Positions 1 to 9,076 of a stretch of DNA of 64,000 nucleotides are shown here, one piece after another. Origin of the DNA: Methanogenium organophilum (GTDB lineage Archaea; Halobacteriota; Methanomicrobia; Methanomicrobiales; Methanomicrobiaceae); NCBI RefSeq assembly GCF_026684035.1, contig NZ_CP113361.1, positions 2,046,001-2,110,000 on the forward strand. Reading direction: 5' to 3'. The translations under genes and the position numbers were made by a program. The notes beneath the pieces were generated by a model. That model was not told where the DNA came from, ran no database searches, and worked only from the letters and a program-made list of their open reading frames with translations. How positions within the stretch are numbered: the stretch's first letter is position 1; every line of letters starts with the position of its first letter.

Positions 1-588
1 ATGCTGCAGAAACGGATACCGGCCAGCCGGCCTGTTTCAGTTCATTTGTGGGAAGGGACGGAAGAGTATCAGAGATATCGTGATACTGAAGATGGCATAT
101 CTCCCTATGCATCTCCCCCTCTTTTTGGGGCTGTCATTAAAGGGAACAGCAAGTCACATGACGAGTGGGGAATATCAGTTGACGATGGGATGCAGCTTGC
201 ATCGATGACACGCAAGCAGATGAAAAAGATTCCCTCCATGAAAGATAGTGTTTCACAGCTGAAACCGGTCCTGATTGGAGGCAATCCGGATTCTGATATC
301 TGTCTTATATCCTGGGGTTCAAATGCACCACTCTGCCGTGAGGCAGCACAGGTTATGGGAATAAAATCGGTTCAGCCAATTGTTGTGCATCCGTTTCCAG
401 CATCTGAGATGACTGCAGCGACCTGTTGTTCTGTGATGACATTTCTTCTTGAGGATAACTATTCCGGTCAACTCGCGGATATCTGTGAGGCGCATGGTAT
501 TCCGGTCGATATTCGTCTCCCGCGTTTTGATGGAAGGCCATCTGCAATCGATCAACTGATCGAAGACCTGTGGGGGCTGGTTGGATGA
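1..588 (+). CDS. 2-oxoacid:ferredoxin oxidoreductase alpha subunit, C-terminal part (5' truncated by window edge)
   Basis: The frame is open at the first base, so only the last 195 residues are seen. They match the C-terminal part of 2-oxoacid:ferredoxin oxidoreductase alpha subunits, with the segment SDICLISWGSN near residue 98 and the HPFP turn near residue 130. The enzyme interconverts a 2-oxoacid with CO2 and acyl-CoA using ferredoxin; in methanogens it mainly runs in the biosynthetic direction. The stop overlaps the start of the beta subunit gene (ATGA), so the two are translationally coupled. No separate gamma or delta gene follows, which suggests a two-subunit enzyme with gamma fused to the alpha N-terminus; that part lies outside the window. 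The substrate (2-oxoglutarate, pyruvate or broad) cannot be decided. Confidence 0.85.
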   Translation: MLQKRIPASRPVSVHLWEGTEEYQRYRDTEDGISPYASPPLFGAVIKGNSKSHDEWGISVDDGMQLASMTRKQMKKIPSMKDSVSQLKPVLIGGNPDSDICLISWGSNAPLCREAAQVMGIKSVQPIVVHPFPASEMTAATCCSVMTFLLEDNYSGQLADICEAHGIPVDIRLPRFDGRPSAIDQLIEDLWGLVG

Positions 589-1433
589 CGAAAGGGCTTA
601 TTACCGATGCCCAAAATACCTGGTGCCCGGGATGCGGCAATTTTGCCATACAGCATGCATTAAAAGACGTTATTCTGCGTCTGGAATCAGAGGGAGTTCC
701 TCGCGAAAATATTGTTCTTGTTGTGGGTATCGGATGCCACGCAAAGATGGCAGATTACCTGAATGTAAATTCATTATATGCTCTTCACGGGAGGGCGGTT
801 TCATTTGCGACAGGGATTTGCATTGCCCGTCCTGACCTGTTTGTGATCTGCTGTGTGGGGGACGGCGATGCATATGCGGAAGGTATTGCTCATCTGCTGT
901 TTGCAGCAAAACGGAATGTGAATATGACTGTTCTTGTGCACAATAATCGTGTATATGGGCTGACGAAGGGGCAGGTAACACCAACCTCGCCTCTGGAGTA
1001 TCACGGAAAGTCGAATCCTGATTCCAGAGAGGGAATCGCGCTGAATCCTCCTGAACTACTGTTATCGGTCGGTTGTAGTTATATTGCGCGGGGATACAGC
1101 CGGCGACAGGAGGAGCTGAAAGGACTGATTTATGATGGCATCGTGCATCCAGGTTTTTCCTGTATTGACATCCTTCAGATTTGTGCAAGTTTTCTGGATA
1201 AAACAAAGGAGTATGATCGCCAGGTGTATGTTCCTCTTGATCATAATCCTGAAGATTTTGATGCAGCCTGTCGTCTGGTGCGGGAATATTCCTATGAAGA
1301 TTCCGGAAATATCCCTCTGGGGGTGGTATTTCATGAGGAACGGGATATCTTCCATGTAGGTACTCCTTTCTCTCGTCAGAGATATACTGATAAAAAGGGG
1401 TTCATTCTGCGTTTCATTGAAGAACGTAAATAA
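585..1433 (+). CDS. 2-oxoacid:ferredoxin oxidoreductase beta subunit (TPP-binding)
   Basis: 282 residues from the ATG overlapping the alpha stop. CPGCGN (residues 14-19) and IGCH (49-52) are typical of the beta subunit. GDGD (92-95) followed by NN (120-121) forms the thiamine diphosphate/Mg2+ site. The TKGQ motif (127-130) is the form seen in two-subunit 2-oxoacid oxidoreductases rather than the TGGQ form of four-subunit pyruvate enzymes. The C-terminal extension beyond residue 200 also fits that class. It forms the catalytic unit with the upstream alpha subunit. The substrate is not resolved; 2-oxoglutarate or a broad 2-oxoacid range is most likely. A ferritin gene follows after about 80 bp and is probably a separate transcription unit. 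Confidence 0.92.
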   Translation: MTKGLITDAQNTWCPGCGNFAIQHALKDVILRLESEGVPRENIVLVVGIGCHAKMADYLNVNSLYALHGRAVSFATGICIARPDLFVICCVGDGDAYAEGIAHLLFAAKRNVNMTVLVHNNRVYGLTKGQVTPTSPLEYHGKSNPDSREGIALNPPELLLSVGCSYIARGYSRRQEELKGLIYDGIVHPGFSCIDILQICASFLDKTKEYDRQVYVPLDHNPEDFDAACRLVREYSYEDSGNIPLGVVFHEERDIFHVGTPFSRQRYTDKKGFILRFIEERK

Positions 1434-1513
1434 ATTCTGCCTTTTCAATGCATAGGTATTTATGTTACGCATTGTTAATGAGCAGTGTTGACGTCATTCG
1501 AGGTGATGAGATG

Positions 1514-2032
1514 ATGAATCAGAGAATTCTTGAGACAATCAATGAGCAGATAAAATGGGAGCTGTATTCCTCCTATCTGTATCTTTCCATGTCGGCATGG
1601 TATGATTCAATTGGACTGCGGGGGTTTGCAAACTGGGAACGGATTCAGGCGATGGAAGAACGTGACCATGCACTGAAATTTTATGATTATGTACTTGCCC
1701 GTGGCGGAGTTATTGAGCTTCAGAGTATTGATGCCCCCCCTTCTTCCTGGGAATCTCCGGAAAAGGCATTTGAGTTTCAGTATGCGCATGAACAGTCCGT
1801 TACTGCAAAGATCAACAATCTTGTTGAGATTGCACTTGAAGAGCGTGATCATGCAACATATAACATGCTGCAGTACTTTGTGGATGAACAGGTTGAAGAG
1901 GAGGACAATGCACATACTGTTCTCGAACAGTTGAGGATGGTCAGCGATGAAGCGGGGAAGAGCATTCTCTTCATGATTGATAAGGACCTTGCCGCAAGGG
2001 TATATAATCCGCCAGTGACTCAGGCTGAGTGA
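1514..2032 (+). CDS. Ferritin (non-haem iron storage protein)
   Basis: 172 residues, the normal length for prokaryotic ferritin. It is a four-helix bundle protein that assembles into an iron-storing shell. Ferroxidase ligands are visible: E16 (KWELYSSYLY), E49 and H52 (EERDHALKF), with further acidic residues in EERDHATYN. Two ATGs lie in tandem (1511 and 1514); the Shine-Dalgarno GAGGTGAT at 1500-1507 gives better spacing to 1514, so that start is used. The gene stands alone, with a T-tract directly downstream. A role in iron storage and protection from reactive oxygen is inferred from the family. Confidence 0.93.
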   Translation: MNQRILETINEQIKWELYSSYLYLSMSAWYDSIGLRGFANWERIQAMEERDHALKFYDYVLARGGVIELQSIDAPPSSWESPEKAFEFQYAHEQSVTAKINNLVEIALEERDHATYNMLQYFVDEQVEEEDNAHTVLEQLRMVSDEAGKSILFMIDKDLAARVYNPPVTQAE

Positions 2033-2046
2033 ACCGGGACTTACTC

Positions 2047-2053
2047 TTTTTTT
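2047..2053 (+). terminator. T-tract terminator after ferritin
   Basis: Seven consecutive T residues begin 14 bp after the ferritin stop codon. Oligo-T runs without a hairpin are the usual archaeal termination signal. No stem is visible here. Confidence 0.45.
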
Positions 2054-2168
2054 GTTATTATGAATTCTATCGATATTTATCTCTGCGAATATAATGGTGT
2101 TCGGCTGCGTGTTCAATTTATTTTATCTGAACTCGCCACCAAACGTGTATACTTATTTGGTGGTGAAT

Positions 2169-2672
2169 ATGAGCGATAGATTTGTACCAAAACGTGTATT
2201 TTTTACCTGTGGTGCTGGCCGTAGTCCGGATGAACTGACGTCATTTGAGATGGCATTGCGGGATGCATCGATTGAATGCTATAATCTTGTTACGGTAAGT
2301 TCTATACTGCCCCCGAAATGCAAAATTATCTCGAAGGGGGAGGCACTTCCCGATCTGCACCCGGGAAGTATTGTCTTTACGGTATTTTCGCGCCTCTCGT
2401 CCAATGAACCTCACCGAAGGATATCCGCATCTATTGGGGTTGCAATCCCGGAAGATATGGAATCCCACTGGGGCTACTTTACCGAGCATCACTCATTTGG
2501 TCAGGGTCCGGAACAATCCGGAAGATATGCGGAGAAACTTGCAGAGGATATGTTTGCCAGCCTCTCGGATAGCGCACTTAAGCGCACCATGAATATGACA
2601 AAGAGTGCAGTTGTGGGAGATGAGGGGCACTGGACAACTGTCATTGCAGCGGCAGTATTTCTGATGGACTAA
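2169..2672 (+). CDS. Pyruvoyl-dependent arginine decarboxylase (PvlArgDC)
   Basis: 167 residues. The proenzyme cleaves itself between two serines, and the second becomes the pyruvoyl cofactor that decarboxylates arginine to agmatine, the first step of archaeal polyamine synthesis. The cleavage site is visible as TVSSI, with the Ser44-Ser45 pair, followed by PPKC. The start is the ATG at 2169, preceded by GGTGGTGA; the frame is open further upstream but those residues do not resemble the family N-terminus. The downstream region (2673-3465) has no recognised gene, so this is monocistronic. The length matches the Methanocaldococcus enzyme (about 165 residues). Confidence 0.93.
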   Translation: MSDRFVPKRVFFTCGAGRSPDELTSFEMALRDASIECYNLVTVSSILPPKCKIISKGEALPDLHPGSIVFTVFSRLSSNEPHRRISASIGVAIPEDMESHWGYFTEHHSFGQGPEQSGRYAEKLAEDMFASLSDSALKRTMNMTKSAVVGDEGHWTTVIAAAVFLMD

Positions 2673-3465
2673 TTTGTCAGTTGTATGTGGTGGGAACTAT
2701 TATATATTGGATTGTGGTTGGGTTCGACTTATGATGGGTGTTTGGCCAAATTATAAAAAAATATAAATACTGGTATGTCAAATATCGATCTGTCCTCTTT
2801 GGTGGCGGAGATACCGGGTCACTACAGTTTTCATTTTTTGGATCGTGCGCTCAATTGGATGAAATAACGGTTTAGACACTTTTCCTCCAATCTGAATTTT
2901 CATTCTCAGTGCACTCATAATCCCTGTCGGTGAAGTACCTTTGATATTGTTCCGGTCAGTAAACCGGAATGTGGATGTCTGTGTGGTGTCGTTTAGAAAA
3001 CTGCTCGTCTCTTCTTTGAGTCTATGGGTGAGAAGACATTTTCAGGGGATGATATGCTCTGGCACCTTATCTGAATCACAAAATCGGGAGCGGGATTATT
3101 TGGTTTTCGTTGGCAATAATTTCGCGCAGATATTTTCCTTTGATTTGGGGGTGTGATATTCATCGGGGGGTAGTATCCTCAATATCTGCTCCGGGAAGAT
3201 CAGAGTATCTATCTGTGTTCATCGTGATAATTCCGGGAGGGGTGGGCGAAGAAATGATTGAGGCCTTTATCGTCATACAATGTGGTGTTTCTGGTGCTGT
3301 TCGGGGGAATGGAGGTTTCAACAATTGATATCGTTGTGTGTCGGGGAAATAAGTCCGGTTATGCCGGGATAATATATTTTCCTGAATTTGGATCTTCTCT
3401 CTTTGTGAGAAAGCTCTCTCAACGGATTAATCTGCGTTGCAGCAATTTTTCCTTGGAAAAAAGAA
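2673..3465. other. Gene-poor intergenic region, about 790 bp
   Basis: No convincing gene. Plus-strand frames of 71-75 codons (2941-3156, 3110-3328, 3258-3485) overlap one another, lack ribosome sites and have no family resemblance. The one notable element is a TATA-like stretch, TTATAAAAA at 2751-2759 followed by ATATAAATA at 2761-2769. A 30-codon frame (ATG 2775, stop 2865-2867) starts just after it. If the first TATA box is used, transcription would start near 2780, past that ATG, so a short non-coding RNA is as likely as a peptide. The right end holds the 3' end of proS on the other strand. Confidence 0.5.
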
Positions 3466-4899
3466 TTAATAGGTCCGTGCAATAATTGCCGGGCGTGCTG
3501 GTTTCCCGCAGATGATGCATGTGCCTTCAGTATCATCGATATATGCGCTTTGGACATCGGTACCCAGAACACTGACGTCAATCTCTGTTTCAATGGAGGT
3601 GGCACATTCCTTACATCCACACCACTGGATGACAGCCACGCCCTTGCCTGCCGCCTCACGCGCTTCTTCCAGAGAAGACACGGACATTATCTGTTCCTGC
3701 ACCTTCTGTTCTGCCCGTTCTTTCAGGTGTCCTGTAAACTGTTCCATTATGGCTTTTACTTCAGGTATCAGTGCATCTCTCGTGACGGTGTTCTTTTCTC
3801 CCAGCCGCGTCACAGCCATGACTACACCATTATCAATATCACGCGGACCAATCTCTATCCTGAGTGGCACACCGCGCATCTCCCAGTGATAATATTTTGC
3901 ACCGGGCCGAAGGCTCCGGAAATCTGTTTTTACCCTGAAACCGGCCTCTGTTAGTTCCATCTCAAGTTTTTCTGCTGCTAACCGGATCTCTTCTTCACGC
4001 TTTTTTATGATGATAGGAACAATCGCAATCTGCACGGGCGCGACAGCCGGTGGAAGAACCAGTCCCTTGTCGTCACCATGCATACTGATGAGTGCCGCAA
4101 TGCAGCGTTCTGATATACCATAGCAGGTCTGGTATGCGAGCTGCTGTTCTCCCTGTGCGTCCTCGTAGGTGATATCAAATGTACGGGAGAAATGGTCACC
4201 CAGATGATGGGCTGTTCCAACCTGAAGGGTTTTTCCATCGGGCATAATGGCATCGGTTGCAAGGGTATAATCCGCACCGGGGAACTTATCCCATTCCGGA
4301 CGGCGTGAGACGATGACCGGGACACAAAGCCGGTCATAGAATGTACGATATAGGTCCACTGCATCATTGACCTGTGCCTGAGCCTCTTCCCAGGTAGCAT
4401 GGACGGTATGCGCTTCCTTGAATGAAGTTATCTCTCTCAGGCGAATGAGTGGACGGGTATGTTTTGTCTCATAGCGGAATGTATTCACGATCTGGTAGAG
4501 TTTTATCGGAAGATCTGCATGAGATCTGACCCACAGGGCATACATGGGGTATATAGCCGTCTCGGATGTGGGACGGAGTGCAAGTGGAACGTCAAGTTCA
4601 CTCGTTCCGCCGTGGGTGACCCAGTATACCTCCTCTTCGAATCCTTTGATATGCTCTGCTTCCTTCATGAATTCATTTTCCGGGATCAAGAGCGGAAATA
4701 GAGTCTCATCATGGTCTTTATCCAGTAATTCCCTGAGGATTGCATAGGTTGCCTTTCGCATGGCAAATCCATGTGGGTACCAGACATAAACGCCCTTCAC
4801 CGGATACCTGACATCCATTATTTCTGCCTGCCAGAGAATGTCATTGTACCATTCACTGAATGTTTCTTTCGCCGGGAGTGCGCCTTTATCTTCCTGCAT
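3466..4899 (-). CDS. proS: Prolyl-tRNA synthetase (archaeal/eukaryotic type)
   Basis: 477 residues, the archaeal/eukaryotic length, without the editing insertion of bacterial ProRS. It charges tRNA-Pro with proline in the cytoplasm. Class II signatures are present: the RPTSET loop, motif 2 ([12 protein letters not shown]) and the later [11 protein letters not shown] segment. The C-terminal zinc-like domain shows WCGCKEC and CIICG cysteine pairs, and the chain ends in the conserved tyrosine (ARTY). The ATG is preceded by AGGTGAATGAG. A SpoIIM-family gene lies 11 bp upstream on the same strand, so proS may be the last gene of a three-gene unit with the two membrane-protein genes. The only tRNA-Pro seen in this window is about 18 kb away. 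Confidence 0.97.
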   Translation of the reverse strand: MQEDKGALPAKETFSEWYNDILWQAEIMDVRYPVKGVYVWYPHGFAMRKATYAILRELLDKDHDETLFPLLIPENEFMKEAEHIKGFEEEVYWVTHGGTSELDVPLALRPTSETAIYPMYALWVRSHADLPIKLYQIVNTFRYETKHTRPLIRLREITSFKEAHTVHATWEEAQAQVNDAVDLYRTFYDRLCVPVIVSRRPEWDKFPGADYTLATDAIMPDGKTLQVGTAHHLGDHFSRTFDITYEDAQGEQQLAYQTCYGISERCIAALISMHGDDKGLVLPPAVAPVQIAIVPIIIKKREEEIRLAAEKLEMELTEAGFRVKTDFRSLRPGAKYYHWEMRGVPLRIEIGPRDIDNGVVMAVTRLGEKNTVTRDALIPEVKAIMEQFTGHLKERAEQKVQEQIMSVSSLEEAREAAGKGVAVIQWCGCKECATSIETEIDVSVLGTDVQSAYIDDTEGTCIICGKPARPAIIARTY

Positions 4900-4910
4900 A
4901 TCTCATTCAC

Positions 4911-5477
4911 CTAGATAAATAACTGTATGATTTCTGGCGTAATAAACCCCTCTATAATCGCTGCAATTCCAAGAAGGGGGAGAACATAGGCGAGGAATCG
5001 TTTGCCGTTTTCCTGTGCCGCAGAGATGGCATCCCCGGTGCCATGCAATTCTTTCCAGAGTTCTTCTCCAAGTAGCAGACCAAACATGCCTGCGAGTACA
5101 AGTGCGGGGATCTCAAATATTCCATGCGGGAGTACTCCTGCAAGAATTACATAGAGTCCCTGTTCCTGCCGAACGTATTCGACAACAAGGCCGATCACAA
5201 ATCCGTTTACGGAGAGAATCAGGGTTGTGATCAGACCAAAGGATGCTCCGCCGATGAAAAGAATGACAGATGTTTCGGTATTGTTTGCAAAGATATTTGC
5301 CGCAACAACGGCCGGGTTTTCGGATTCAATATCTTCGAACACCTCTTCGTTCATCAGGGAAATCAGTTCTTCTCCGATGGACTCGTCCGTATGGACGGCA
5401 AAACCGCCGAGAATTCCGGTGAGAATGAGGATCGCTGCGGTAATGAGTGCAGCCCTTAGGTATCTCCGATCAAACAT
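4911..5477 (-). CDS. SpoIIM-family (DUF95) integral membrane protein
   Basis: 188 residues with about five hydrophobic segments (roughly residues 9-28, 72-98, 105-135, 158-175 and a short C-terminal one). The PHGIFEIPAL motif near residue 115 is the signature of the stage II sporulation protein M family. Archaea do not sporulate; in this lineage the family is widespread and its role is unknown, so no function is assigned. Its start overlaps the end of the upstream DUF63 gene by 8 bp, showing coexpression. The fixed pairing of the two membrane proteins suggests they work together in the cytoplasmic membrane, but this is inference. Confidence 0.85.
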   Translation of the reverse strand: MFDRRYLRAALITAAILILTGILGGFAVHTDESIGEELISLMNEEVFEDIESENPAVVAANIFANNTETSVILFIGGASFGLITTLILSVNGFVIGLVVEYVRQEQGLYVILAGVLPHGIFEIPALVLAGMFGLLLGEELWKELHGTGDAISAAQENGKRFLAYVLPLLGIAAIIEGFITPEIIQLFI

Positions 5478-6315
5478 AGAGTATCATCCGTACCATATCC
5501 CTGATGCCCGGTGCCATGCCGACAACAATCATTGCAAGAATGATCAGGTGCCATAACTGGCTGTTTCCTTCTTTTCTGTACATTTCAAGCACATAAATGG
5601 CAGGGATTATTACCGCAAGTTTCAGCGCGAACATCGAAAATGCTGTGCCTGTGGCTTCTATCAGGTGGGACCCCACAACATGGACTTCAACATACGTCAG
5701 TTCGTGGAGGTCAATACCAAAACTGGTAGCACTTGCATCAAGCATGTGGCCAAAAATAAGCAGTTTATAGAGAATATCGTCGGCAAAAGACCATTTTAGA
5801 CCATACCGGAGCAGACTCCAGACCGCTGCTGATGAAACCGCTGCCATTGCAAGAATTGTTACGAGCACTCCAAGCGCGATGCGTGTCTCTGTGATGCCAA
5901 AATATACCAGAACTGCTGCTGTTATGATACAGGCGCATATTCCCCCCGCTGCGTAACCTCTGGTGTATGATGCAATCAGACCGTTTTTCTCAAGTGTTCT
6001 TGCAATGACGAGCAAGGTAACGGTGATGAAGAAGACGACAAAGAAGATGACTGGCGTTACCAAAATGACATTCCATGGCCGGGGGATAATTCCCGTATCT
6101 TCAACAACCCGCAGTAATCCTCCGAGAACGACGAATGGGATGGTTGATACAATAAACTCCTGATCAATATCAATACCCGTCTTTTTCAGCCACCGGTATA
6201 CCAGATAAACGGCAAGAATGAGGATGAGTGCATAGGTGAGTGTATCGACGATAGTATAGGGTTCACCATTTAATGTTGGACCAACGTAATATTTGTATAT
6301 AAAATCCCAGATCAT
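5470..6315 (-). CDS. DUF63-family archaeal membrane protein
   Basis: 281 residues with about seven predicted membrane spans and short loops. The N-terminal WDFIYKYYVGP, the FVVLGGLLRVVEDTG region near residue 70, and FGHMLDASATSFGID near residue 195 fit the archaeal DUF63 family. The biochemical function is unknown. It begins only 13 bp from the divergent egsA start and overlaps the downstream SpoIIM-family gene by 8 bp. Transcription away from egsA must start within or very near the egsA promoter, so the two directions may compete. Confidence 0.85.
   Translation of the reverse strand: MIWDFIYKYYVGPTLNGEPYTIVDTLTYALILILAVYLVYRWLKKTGIDIDQEFIVSTIPFVVLGGLLRVVEDTGIIPRPWNVILVTPVIFFVVFFITVTLLVIARTLEKNGLIASYTRGYAAGGICACIITAAVLVYFGITETRIALGVLVTILAMAAVSSAAVWSLLRYGLKWSFADDILYKLLIFGHMLDASATSFGIDLHELTYVEVHVVGSHLIEATGTAFSMFALKLAVIIPAIYVLEMYRKEGNSQLWHLIILAMIVVGMAPGIRDMVRMILYV
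6296..6304 (+). promoter_or_regulatory. TATA box of egsA (probably leaderless mRNA)
   Basis: TATATAAAA is centred about 29 bp before the egsA ATG at 6329. In archaea transcription starts about 25-27 bp after the TATA centre, so the mRNA should begin at or just before the ATG. No Shine-Dalgarno precedes the ATG, which agrees with leaderless translation. The box lies inside the first codons of the divergent DUF63 gene. Confidence 0.6.
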
Positions 6316-6328
6316 TTAATGATAGTAC

Positions 6329-7408
6329 ATGAGTCCTGACGGTATAAAATTACTCAAAACACCTGTTTTGGATAAATCAAAATGGATGCAGCTGCCACGT
6401 GATGTTATTATAGGTCATGATGTGCTCGCGCAGCTGCCAAAGGTTTGCGAGGACCTTCAGGTATCCGGCTCTGCGCTTGTATTCAGTGGGAAGGGGACTA
6501 TGGATGTTGCAGGCAGCCAGGTTCTTTCACTGGTTCGGGAGGTGATGGATGCTGAGCTCTTTATTGTCGATACTATAACGCCGGAGATCATTTCTGAGGC
6601 GGAAGAGGCAGGGAGCGGTGTTGATGTCTTTATCGGTGTGGGGGGCGGCAAGGTCATTGATACTGCAAAAATTGTTTCATACAACTGCTGTCGGCCGTTC
6701 ATCAGTATCCCTACAGCGGCATCTCATGATGGTATTGCATCATCGCGTGCGTCCGTACCGGTGAAAGGAGGGAGTGTATCACTGGAGGCAAACCCTCCTA
6801 TCGCACTCATTGCTGATACGGGCATTATCGCTGCAGCACCCCACCGTCTCCTTGCGGCAGGGTGTGCAGATGTGATATCTAACTATACTGCCATTCTTGA
6901 CTGGGAACTTTCCCACCGCCTGCGGGGAGAGCCCGTTTCTGAGTATGCAATAGCACTTGCACGAATGACTGCAGAGATCATCAGTAAAAATGCTGATCTC
7001 ATTAAACCACATTCTGAGGAGAGCGCATGGACCGTCGTTAAAGCACTGCTCTCATCGGGTGTAGCAATGAGTATCGCAGGTTCATCCCGCCCCGCATCGG
7101 GTGGAGAACACAAATTCAGTCATGCCCTTGATCAGATTGCTCCGGGAAAAGGACTGCATGGTGAGCAGTGCGGTATTGGGTCAATTATCACCATGTATCT
7201 TCATGGTGGTGACTGGAGAGGTATCCGAACCTCTCTGAAAAAGATTGGGGCGCCGACAACGCCGAAGGAGATGGGGATTGATGACTATTCTGCTGCGCAG
7301 GCTCTTGTCCTTGCCCATACTATCCGTCCGGAACGGTTTACCATTCTTGATATGGGTGTGACGGAAGAGGTCGCTCGGGAACTGATTGCTATGCTGTATG
7401 AGGAATAA
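6329..7408 (+). CDS. egsA: sn-Glycerol-1-phosphate dehydrogenase
   Basis: 359 residues, the usual length. It reduces dihydroxyacetone phosphate to sn-glycerol-1-phosphate, which sets the archaeal stereochemistry of membrane lipids. The NAD(P)-binding glycine cluster GGGKVIDTAK is at residues 105-114. SIPTAASHDG (about 124-133) and the metal-ligand histidine segments GEHKFSHALD and GLHGEQCG (about 258-280) are conserved in the iron-dependent alcohol dehydrogenase-like superfamily. The first ATG is used because the TATA box at 6296-6304 places it at the expected 5' end; an internal Met20 is possible. A UPF0179 gene follows after 2 bp. The partner lipid enzyme geranylgeranyl reductase is about 9 kb away. 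Confidence 0.96.
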   Translation: MSPDGIKLLKTPVLDKSKWMQLPRDVIIGHDVLAQLPKVCEDLQVSGSALVFSGKGTMDVAGSQVLSLVREVMDAELFIVDTITPEIISEAEEAGSGVDVFIGVGGGKVIDTAKIVSYNCCRPFISIPTAASHDGIASSRASVPVKGGSVSLEANPPIALIADTGIIAAAPHRLLAAGCADVISNYTAILDWELSHRLRGEPVSEYAIALARMTAEIISKNADLIKPHSEESAWTVVKALLSSGVAMSIAGSSRPASGGEHKFSHALDQIAPGKGLHGEQCGIGSIITMYLHGGDWRGIRTSLKKIGAPTTPKEMGIDDYSAAQALVLAHTIRPERFTILDMGVTEEVARELIAMLYEE

Positions 7409-7410
7409 AA

Positions 7411-7866
7411 ATGACTGAAAAAGGCGAACGCACAAAGATTACGCTGGTGGGGAAGACCCTCGCACGGGAGGGGGTTGAATTTGTGTATCGGGGAGAGGTC
7501 CGCGAATGTGAGGGCTGCAGGCTCAGGAAAGTCTGCCACAATCTTCGGCCCCATCGGCGGTACCGGATTGTGGGAATACGGACAACAACACTCCATACCT
7601 GCCATGTCCATATGGACGGAGCGTATACAGTGGAGGTGGTTGAATCTGAGATACCTACAGCAGTGCCGGCAGAACGTGCAATCCTGAATTCTACTGTAAC
7701 CTATGAGGCAGGCTGCACACAAAGCGACTGTGCCAATTTTGATCTCTGTAATCCCGAAGGCATTGTTTCCGGTGATGGATACCGAATTGCTTCGATTGAT
7801 GACGAGGCTGTTATTGCCTGTGAGCTTGGAAAACGGATGAAACAGGTTCTTCTGAGCCCGTATTAA
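7411..7866 (+). CDS. UPF0179-family cysteine-rich protein
   Basis: 151 residues. The family is confined to archaea and its role is unknown. Two cysteine clusters are seen: CEGCRLRKVC near residues 34-43 and CTQSDCANFDLC near residues 107-118, plus an HTCHVHMDG segment between them. This pattern is suited to binding iron-sulphur clusters or zinc. The gene follows egsA after 2 bp with GAGGAAT as ribosome site, so it is cotranscribed. The stop abuts the convergent ADP-ribosylglycohydrolase gene with no spacer. Confidence 0.85.
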   Translation: MTEKGERTKITLVGKTLAREGVEFVYRGEVRECEGCRLRKVCHNLRPHRRYRIVGIRTTTLHTCHVHMDGAYTVEVVESEIPTAVPAERAILNSTVTYEAGCTQSDCANFDLCNPEGIVSGDGYRIASIDDEAVIACELGKRMKQVLLSPY

Positions 7867-8751
7867 TCAATCTTTTTTCATTATCCAGAGTGACTTCCCA
7901 CAGGCGATTACCTCATTCATTCCTTCCGTCTTCTGGAGCCATTCGCGAGGCAATGCTTCTAAACCATATTCGGCGCCCTTCAGCGCGCCGGCGAGGGCGG
8001 CAATGGTGTCTGTATCTCCTCCCAGCATTACTGCCTGGGTGACGGCATCGGTAAACGATTGTGCATGAAGAGCGATAGATAATGTCGCGTGAAGGGTATC
8101 AAGTGCATCCATGGATGGGTTCAGCGGGAAGTGTTCCGGGGAAATAATCCGCTCACGCACGTCATGGTTTTCACAGGTATTGTATGCCCTCTCTGCTGCG
8201 TGGGGAAGATTGTCTCCCCGGATCAGACATGAGATCAGAGTGTTGAATGCTGCTGATGCTTCACATGCAACGGGGTGAAAATGAGTGATCCTTGATGCGG
8301 CAATGCTGTATGCCCTGACATTTTCCGGAGGGTAGACAATTCCAATGGGTACGCCCCGCATTACACTGCCGTTTGTCCGGCCACCTCCCGTCTCTTCAAA
8401 GAGCGTCTGTGCAGCTTCCAGTGGAGCGCATCCGTTTTTGATCCGACCAAAGACCTCTCGTGAGGTTGGACCGTAGAATTGTGAATCCCGATCAAATTCA
8501 TGAATTAGAGCCATTATTGCATCATATTCATCAAAATATCTGCATTTGATGATTGATTTTGATATTGAGAGTGTTTGCATTGTGTCATCCGTAAACTGGC
8601 CATACATTATCGGATTTAATCCGAAATATCCTGTTTCACGGATGCTATGTTCCGGTGGCGGACCTCCTTCATACGGCGCACCAAATGCATCTCCGAGAGC
8701 CAGTCCGGCGAGTGCCGCAATTGCACGTGAAATCTGCGATATAAAGATCAC
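7867..8751 (-). CDS. ADP-ribosylglycohydrolase family protein
   Basis: About 294 residues. The family removes ADP-ribose from proteins or small molecules with two Mg2+ ions. LALGDAFGAPYEGG at the N-terminus, the TDDTMQT motif near residue 55 and GGDTDTIAALAG near residue 260 supply the metal-binding aspartates, so the enzyme looks active. The frame extends 71 codons further upstream, but that part overlaps the divergent UPF0058 gene and has no family match. I place the start at the GTG at 8751. A GGTGATC ribosome site overlaps this GTG and stands 3 nt before an in-frame ATA at 8742, so a rare ATA start is the alternative. The natural target is unknown; nothing nearby encodes an ADP-ribosyltransferase. 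Confidence 0.88.
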   Translation of the reverse strand: MIFISQISRAIAALAGLALGDAFGAPYEGGPPPEHSIRETGYFGLNPIMYGQFTDDTMQTLSISKSIIKCRYFDEYDAIMALIHEFDRDSQFYGPTSREVFGRIKNGCAPLEAAQTLFEETGGGRTNGSVMRGVPIGIVYPPENVRAYSIAASRITHFHPVACEASAAFNTLISCLIRGDNLPHAAERAYNTCENHDVRERIISPEHFPLNPSMDALDTLHATLSIALHAQSFTDAVTQAVMLGGDTDTIAALAGALKGAEYGLEALPREWLQKTEGMNEVIACGKSLWIMKKD

Positions 8752-8804
8752 CAATAAACTATATGTTCTCGTGATTAGTAGTAATTCTAAGGATTGGTGA
8801 TCTG

Positions 8805-9071
8805 GTGCAGAAAGAGGAACTACTACATCTTCACATGCTCTTTGTCCATGTGAAAAAGTACTATGAAGCGACGTACGGGGACGAGGTTTGCACAGCCGGA
8901 TATGATGGTCTTTCCATCTCACCGGTGCACATTCATAAAAATAAATCCTGCCATAAGGAGGCAATTCTCATGCTGGGCGATGAACTTGTTTCATATCTGA
9001 AGTCCAAGGGTCTTGCTTCACTTGATTATCAGGAGTATTCGACTCCTGATGAGGTTATTGCCGGTCAGTAA
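8805..9071 (+). CDS. UPF0058-family small protein
   Basis: 88 residues from a GTG start with the strong ribosome site GGTGATC at 8796-8802. The sequence ELLHLHMLFVHVKKYYE, followed by ISPVHIHKNKSCHKEAI, matches the archaeal UPF0058 family; the histidines and cysteine of the second segment look like a metal site. The function is unknown. It lies 5 bp before elp3, so it is probably the first gene of the elp3-priS-GINS run, and it is divergent from the ADP-ribosylglycohydrolase gene. Confidence 0.85.
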   Translation: MQKEELLHLHMLFVHVKKYYEATYGDEVCTAGYDGLSISPVHIHKNKSCHKEAILMLGDELVSYLKSKGLASLDYQEYSTPDEVIAGQ

Positions 9072-9076
9072 ACGGT

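Noticed and set aside
2941-3485. Overlapping plus-strand ORFs of 71-75 codons after the arginine decarboxylase gene
   Set aside because: They overlap one another and the proS end, have no ribosome site and no recognisable domain.
8752-8964. N-terminal extension of the ADP-ribosylglycohydrolase frame
   Set aside because: These 71 codons overlap the divergent UPF0058 gene and carry no family sequence; the real start is near 8751.
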